This document shows, piece by piece, positions 58,353-64,000 of a DNA stretch of 64,000 nt. The stretch is from assembly GCA_921293015.1 (NCBI GenBank), contig OV121097.1, positions 27,749,429-27,813,428 on the forward strand. Direction: 5' to 3'. Position 1 is the first letter of the stretch. Every line of letters starts with the position of its first letter. The translations under genes and the position numbers were made by a program. The notes under the pieces are model-generated. The model was not told the origin of the DNA, did not search any database, and saw only the letters and a list, made by a program, of their open reading frames with translations. Source of the DNA: Phorcus lineatus (taxonomy: Eukaryota; Mollusca; Gastropoda; Trochida; Trochidae).

Positions 58353-58761
58353 TCAGGATCTAAGTTCATCAACTAAAGCCTCTATCAAATGGTATTCTTG
58401 ACAAACATAAATGTCATTGCTGTTAGCAAGAGGGGCCAATCGTTGCAAATAAAGTCGAGCACAACGAAGCACAGATAAAGGTTCATATGTGTAGTCATAT
58501 GTTGAACAGATGTCCTTCAACGTTTGAGCACTTACAACCCCAAAATGTGTCTTATCTGTCACAAGATTGATAAGAAGGAAGATTATTTCACACTGCAGGT
58601 CATCATCAGTTTCTGAGAGGAATAGTTTTGACAACGATAGAGTAAGGTAATTGGTTTCAATCTGTCTTGAATCTTTTCTCTGTAACCCTATTTCTCGTTT
58701 GTACAACTGCTTAAAAACAGGTCCTCCACTTACGGCCCAATCTAAGCCATCCACAAGCATC
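58353..58761 (-). CDS. Second ORF of the pogo-like element, 135 aa, unknown function
   Basis: The ORF starts MLVDGLDWAVSGGPVFKQLY at 58760, one base after a splice acceptor (TTGTTACAG). A good donor at 59058 (AAG-GTAAGT) suggests a 5' UTR intron starting near the element end. The protein is leucine-rich and probably helical (YLTLSLSKLFLSE, CEIIFLLINLVT, RCARLYLQRLAPLA), with no motif I recognise. Its stop (58355-58353) is five bases before the transposase ATG, in another frame. The two could be read from one mRNA by reinitiation or from alternative transcripts. It might be a captured host exon. Confidence 0.6.
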
Positions 58762-60305
58762 CTGTAACAAAAGACATTATACTTATGTCAGTTTTAATAT
58801 GTCGAAACAATAAGGGGCAATTGTAACATCAATAAAAATTATGTGGGGCAATTGTAACACTGTGTTACAATTGCCCCTTTGGGTATCGGCCATCTTTCAC
58901 ACCATACCACGAGTTAACCAAGTTTGACAGCTCAACCATTTCTATTTCAAAGTATGGCGCAATGATTCAAGGTATTATGTGAAAAGTTTATCTCATATAT
59001 ATCAAGATTGACTGCATTAAAAAAACTTTTATCAATTTTTCTGAAAAAATTACTTACCTTAGTCAAAAACGGTTTTTTCTCCACTGTAACTTTCGATGTG
59101 TGAGTAGCTCGAAAACGCCCGGATGTTAACAAGAAGAACAAAAAGGGAAGTAACTCTACTCATTTAGACTCTGTTTGAGCACATACATTTCGAGTAATGG
59201 CCCTTGTTACAATTGCCCCGTGTTACAATTGACCCCGCTCTCCCCTACTTTTTGGTTTCTTGAAAACAGTTATACGAAACATATAAGCAGCCAATTCTAT
59301 CCTGTTACCTTTTTGAAAATTACAGAAGATATCCAATTTTAATGGTTCTAAGATGTATATAGTATTGTATTTGTTTTAGAAGCAACCACTACGAATCCTT
59401 TCCCCCCAAATAATACTTGCTTTTTTTCTTTGAAGCTGTTACATTGGTAAAGAGTTAACTAATTCTATCCTGTTACGCATTGTTTCCATCCTGTTACCCT
59501 TTTGTACATTATAGCAACAGAAAAAATGACTGGTTTTGATAAATACATGTTCTGGGAGCAGTCATTACAAATCCCTTCAATCATATGTATTTTTTGGAAT
59601 GTCATAGAACATGGTATGATAATCAAGAGTAAGATAATACTATCCTGTAATCTATGTTGTTTCTGTCCTGTTACCATTTTGAACACGAAAGCAAAATAGA
59701 CCAATAATATTACATTGGGTAGTTAAATGTTCAATAAAACAACTTTATATATCCTGCTCCATCAAGTTTCTACTTACTGGTTGCTTGGAATCTGTCATAA
59801 AATACACAATTAGCAACTTATACTATTCACATATAAGTTATTTCTTTCCTGTTACCACGTTTTGTAACATTGCATTTGTAACATTCTTTCCTGTTACCAA
59901 ATGGGTTCTTTCCTGTTATCAGATACTCAGTAACAGGAAGGAAAGTAACAGGAGAGAATTTTTCATCTTATACCAATCATTATTGAGTGATGGTTAATCT
60001 ACTGTGGAAACATATTGTTTGGAAATTAATCTTAGACCAATGCCACATATAATGAGGTCAATTAAAAAAATTAACCTGCATTAGAAATCCTACATACATC
60101 AGTAACAGGATAGAATCATTTAAAAAGTACTACTCACCTTTTCAACCTTTGATTGTCTGGATTTAAAAATCTACCATTGATTTCTGTCTTTCACTCTGCC
60201 ATGCTGGCCTAACAGGAAGAGACCTTTTTATGACCCACTTCCCTTTTGATTCAGAGGGAGGTTTCATTGTATTGAATGGAATTTACCAAAAAGTAACAGG
60301 AAGGA

Positions 60306-60694
60306 ACATGCTTCATGGGACAAGCATTTCCATCATTTTTTTTCATATTTCCAAATGCAGTTACATAAAACCAACAATAAAACCTCAATAAGAACACCAA
60401 GACTAAATAATAATTACCTGAAATATGGAAATGTATGTGGAATTTGTATTAATTTATCTGTTTCAAAGTTTGAAAAAAAAAATTGGGACATGAGTTTTTT
60501 GCAGTACATGGCATACTGATTCCACACCTGACTGAAAATAAACATGATTAACAATGAAAATGAGATTTTATTCATGTATCAAGATCATACCCAGTATGTT
60601 AAACTTAAAAAATAGTTTAAATGTTGTCAATTTTTTTTCATATGACCATTCCTTATTGCGGGACAGGAATTTTGACATTTTTTGAAAAAGACCC
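60306..60694. other. No recognisable feature
   Basis: AT-rich spacer between the CCTGTTAC motif array and the second copy of the 3.3-kb repeat. A 24-residue-scale ORF is all that is open; no repeats or motifs seen. Confidence 0.4.
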
Positions 60695-63600
60695 ACCTGT
60701 CATATTTCTTAATCAATTTAAATCCTCAATTACTGTCATTAAGAAACATATGTATGAACTTAGTTGGTATGGTTTTGATTATCAATAACTTTAAAAAAAC
60801 AATTTATCGTCTTTAACAAGAATGGCGGGGAACTGTACAAACCTTGTGTTGCGCGAACTTAAACGTCTTGACCGTCCATCCTGTACCAATGTCGTGCAGC
60901 CATCTACAACTCAGACGTTTGGTTTGGGGATCTGAAAATATGATTTCCCGTAACCGAAACGTCTTTCCCCCAACATTTGGTAAAGTTTGTCAGCCGCAGT
61001 GGCAATTGAAGTGATAGTTTTGATAAGCATGCCTTGACACTTCTGTGCCTTCTTGTCATTGGTTTGAGTCACTGCCCTCTTCAAATTCCAAATGAGTTCA
61101 TCAACTCTTGTGGGAACTAGTGAATCACAGTGTTTTTGCTCTCGTAAGCTCGAGAATCCATGGGTGCCGCCATGTTGGCCGCCATATTGGGAGCTGTGCC
61201 CCCTATGCCTCTATACTTAAAAGGTGATTGGATTGAAATAGAAATCTTCTATTTCCCAGTTTGTTTTTTCCCCCAAACTTTCCACTAGCCCCCAAATCTT
61301 GCACCATCAGCAGTTTACTAATTTGAACCCTTTCAACAAAGTCAGACATCTGACGATAATGTCAACATGAACCTTCTGCTTGTGGCCTAAGTGACTGCAC
61401 AACCACTGAAGCTGGTAACTTTCCAAGTTCATAGCCTGTTGGTGACGTGATCAAGACATGTTCAATTATAATAATTCATTTATATAGCACCTAGGACCAT
61501 CACAATTGTTGCTCACCAGCTCACCAGCTGTGAACTTTGAAGAAATTATCTATTGAATGATACCAATTAAGGTATTTCGGCAAATGATTGTTCTCCTAAA
61601 ACCATCAATATACTCTTGATATCTTTAACGTTTATTGTACACAACATAAGACTATGTATACCATGTTACTTAACATGGATTTAAAACTAAATTGTGTGTT
61701 CATATCAAAAGTAGTAAATAGTAACCTACATAAACACTTTGTAAGTTGACACCCTTGACAGGAACATTACAATAATAAGATGATAGAGTCTGAATGATGG
61801 CTCAGAAAAGTCTCGGAAAGTTCTGTAAAGTCAAATTTTGGTTGGTGTCATTATAGTGATTACTTTTTCCCTCATGAGATTAGAAGTCAGTTTCAATCTT
61901 CCACAAAAAAAATCTGAATTAACCACCAACTCCTGTTTTGTTTGAACCAAAGGAGCACTTTTCACACATTTCTTTGTATGTCTCTGAATAGATGTTTTTC
62001 TCATCCACTCATAACAATGACGGCACAGCCCGTAGTCTTTGCCAGTTCAGATCTGTTGTCGTAGATGACTCCACACAAAAACATGTTGACCCAATACCAT
62101 ATCTGCCATGTTCTTTCCATACAGAAATATGTTATCCCTAACCAATTTTCTTTCAGTAGACTTTGACCACTTTGTAATACATTGTTAACGCAATATCTCA
62201 TAAAGCTTAGCACCTAGAGTGTTTATGTTTGGTGACAGCCTTCAATGGAGGAAGACTCGGACGCCAGTCGACATTGGTGATCTTAAACCTCATTTTCAAG
62301 GTCACCATGACACTTAGACCATTGTGTTATACATTGTTAACGTTAATGGTAGGGGACATTGCCATGTTAGTGGCAAACACTTGTCTTTATTCCTCTTTCA
62401 CCTTCTTCTGTTCTTCTGTATATTCCTTCAAGAAATCCTAAGCATTTCTTTTTCTTTTCATTCCCTTTGAGGACTATTGGGATGGTGCTGAGGGCTCTTT
62501 TGAAGTGTGATCTTCAGGTCTGGTAAGCAAACTGGAAAGAACTCTTATTGGCACAACATCGTGTTGGTTTCTTAGAAAGTCCTTGAGTTGAGTCTAATAC
62601 TCAAACTCCTTCTTGTTGCAACCAGTTTTGTATTGGTGCTTCTTTGGTGTCTCTTGTACGCTGCAACAAGAGTCTTCCATCCCCCTTCGACCTGCTGTGA
62701 ATTACAGGACGTGCCCAGATGAACATTTATCTCTTCCATATTTCTTATTGTGGCCTGGGGAATCAAACCTTGATTTCTGTCACTGTACTGGTCCACAAGC
62801 ATCACAGTTTGCTGTCTGTTCAACAGACTTCTTCAGCTTTCTGCGGGGCTAGTTGGGTTTTTATCCACCTTGTACGCTGCAACAAGAGTCTTCCATCTCC
62901 ATTGGACTTGCTTGGAATTACAGGACGTGCCCAGATGAACAGGGTGCTACAGTGCTATCATTCCTTCTTTCATGTGGTGTCAGACAGGCTAGTCATATAC
63001 ACTGCATGGGGACATTCATCTGGAAGCGAGTCCATAGTCAGATAGTGACAGGCAATCTGCATGGAACCATTTCTCACACACGTCAAATGATAATAGTTAT
63101 CTAAACTTTCTCCTCCCCAAATGCCACAGGGAATTTTTGCTGCCATTGTATCTCCAGTCATTTTAGCTTTTCCTTTCCGTTATCCTTTCCCTTTTCCCTT
63201 TCCAACAGTTTGCTTTTTTTGACTGGGTTGACTTTCCCATTGCCCTTTCTTTTTCCACTAGTACTGCTTCCTTCAGCTGGGTAAACTTTTGCTTTGCTTT
63301 TTCCAACAATTCCACTTCCTCTGACTTGGTTGACTTTCCCTTTGCTCATGCATTCCCTATCCACCAGTTATATTTCCTTTGGCTGGGTTGACATAAGAAG
63401 CTTTCCTACTTATTTTTATCTCTTTTCTGTGAGCTTCTTTCTTCTTTACCTGCCAGGATTTTAGAGTGTCATTTAGAAACTGAGGAGACAACACTCTTGT
63501 GAGGAGTTCTAGGGAGTCATTGTACATTTGTTAATACATATTACACTGGAAACAACTGTGTCAAGAAAAAATTTGAACATCAGACACTTGGGAGTTTGTT

Positions 63601-64000
63601 CTGTCGGTTGATTCAGCATGAAACAGGCTTGTCTACTGTTTGTACAGTTCCTGATCATCTTTCAATTTCTTGGTGACAATTGTATGGATATGACTGTCAT
63701 ATCTATAGAGGTTTGGTTCTGACTGGAGTTTGATACATTTCTTTGTGGCTGTTGCTGTGAAACCAAACGTTGAGTCAGTAACATGCAATAGACCCTCTCT
63801 TATGTTCTGTTTCCTCCTAACTTCACTCAGGGACGCAACGTCCTTTGTCTCTTTGAGGATTTGACCCTGAGAACACAGTGCTGTTTGAATGAATCTCTTG
63901 TTGAGTACTTCACGATGAACAGTTTCCTTTGATCTCTCACTTCCCTTGAAAAGGTTGTTACTGATATTACCAAGCAAAGTACAAACAGTTTTCTGAAACA
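60695..64000. repeat. 3.3-kb repeat, copy B (runs out of window)
   Basis: Direct-orientation match to 37099-40373. It includes the upstream THAP exon (about 60850-60940), the dispersed repeat at 62218-62386, the TTGTACGCTGCAACAAGAGT blocks and the decayed gene with the PHD-like end on the minus strand (to 63977). Near 63955 it resembles the second unit of the 423-bp tandem pair of copy A rather than the first. The THAP downstream exon of copy A has no counterpart here, because the match starts at 60695. Confidence 0.88.

Larger units (their letters stand above)
55801..59245 (-). mobile_element. pogo-like Tc1/mariner transposon, complete, 3445 bp
   Basis: Both ends start with the same 25-bp perfect inverted repeat, beginning GGGGAGAGCGGGGTCAATTG, and TA flanks each side (55799-55800; 59246-59247), the target duplication of this superfamily. 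GGGGCAATTGTAACA recurs inside both ends (about 56011, 56034, 58812, 58842 and in inverse at 58862 and 59206), as protein-binding subterminal repeats. The element carries a DDD transposase with PHD-like end and a second ORF in front of it. Perfect termini and a mostly open gene imply a fairly young copy. Confidence 0.93.
55660..60305. repeat. TTCTWTCCTGTTAC motif array, interrupted by the pogo element
   Basis: About thirteen copies of a 14-bp motif lie in both orientations: near 55663, 55686, 59296, 59461, 59484, 59662, 59841, 59883, 59907, 59932, 59945, 60101 and 60293 (for example TTCTTTCCTGTTAC and GTAACAGGAAGGAA). Two lie left and the rest right of the pogo element, so that element split an existing array. 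Such arrays are typical of subterminal regions of DNA transposons. The basic coiled-coil gene next to it on the left could be its gene. Confidence 0.75.

Noticed and set aside
58947-59141. 64-codon ORF as N-terminus of the pogo second ORF
   Set aside because: Splicing the visible donor to the acceptor at 58761 puts it out of frame with the 135-codon ORF, so it more likely lies in a 5' UTR.
1-64000. tRNA or rRNA genes
   Set aside because: No intact cloverleaf or ribosomal sequence was seen; the only tRNA-like boxes belong to the SINE at 11046.

Overview
The window is eukaryotic, AT-rich, and made almost entirely of DNA transposons and their debris around one spliced host gene. A tRNA-derived SINE with a GGCGTTAAAC-type tail, a dispersed repeat containing GGGGACATTGCCATGTTAGT, and a short repeat ending in CAGGCCGGTTGAGCT are of the kind seen in mollusc genomes. 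I suggest a mollusc, perhaps a gastropod, but only tentatively.

Region by region. 1-2970 is a nearly whole hAT transposon cut by the window edge; it sits in an intron of the host gene HMCES, whose last six exons run to 9067 (SRAP domain, abasic-site DNA repair). 9068-16766 is repeat debris: SINEs, a hAT MITE, a decayed hAT relic with an in-frame 24-bp minisatellite, and a small Ty3/Gypsy fossil. 16767-34621 is best read as one 17.9-kb EnSpm/CACTA-like element. It has inverted ends packed with the palindrome TCTTATAAGA and a divergent gene pair: a five-exon BEN-domain/coiled-coil protein on the minus strand (421 aa, fully open once spliced) and a TNP2-like transposase on the plus strand. A MULE-like element lies in BEN intron 2, and a complete hAT element (802-aa spliced transposase) is nested inside the MULE. 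34622-42302 holds a hAT 5' exon, THAP-domain exons, an unrecognised ORF, and the first copy of a 3.3-kb repeat that returns in direct orientation at 60695-64000. 42303-50930 is another hAT-type region with an open two-exon 769-aa transposase. Its intron carries a second, almost identical copy of the 741-aa hAT of 1-2970, and its 3' flank a deleted hAT. 50931-55392 is a basic coiled-coil TE-type gene split by a 3.6-kb inverted-repeat insertion. 55801-59245 is a complete pogo-like element with TA target duplication, perfect inverted repeats, a DDD transposase ending in a PHD-like finger, and a second ORF just upstream.

How the parts relate. Most genes here are transposases acting on their own ends, with insertions nested several deep. 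The most interesting system is the EnSpm-like element: the BEN protein is a plausible partner that binds the palindromic end arrays, like the accessory end-binding proteins of plant CACTA elements. The second is the HMCES exon encoding ten consecutive SUMO-consensus sites inside the SRAP domain. Boundaries and splice sites come from reading by eye; nothing was searched against a database.
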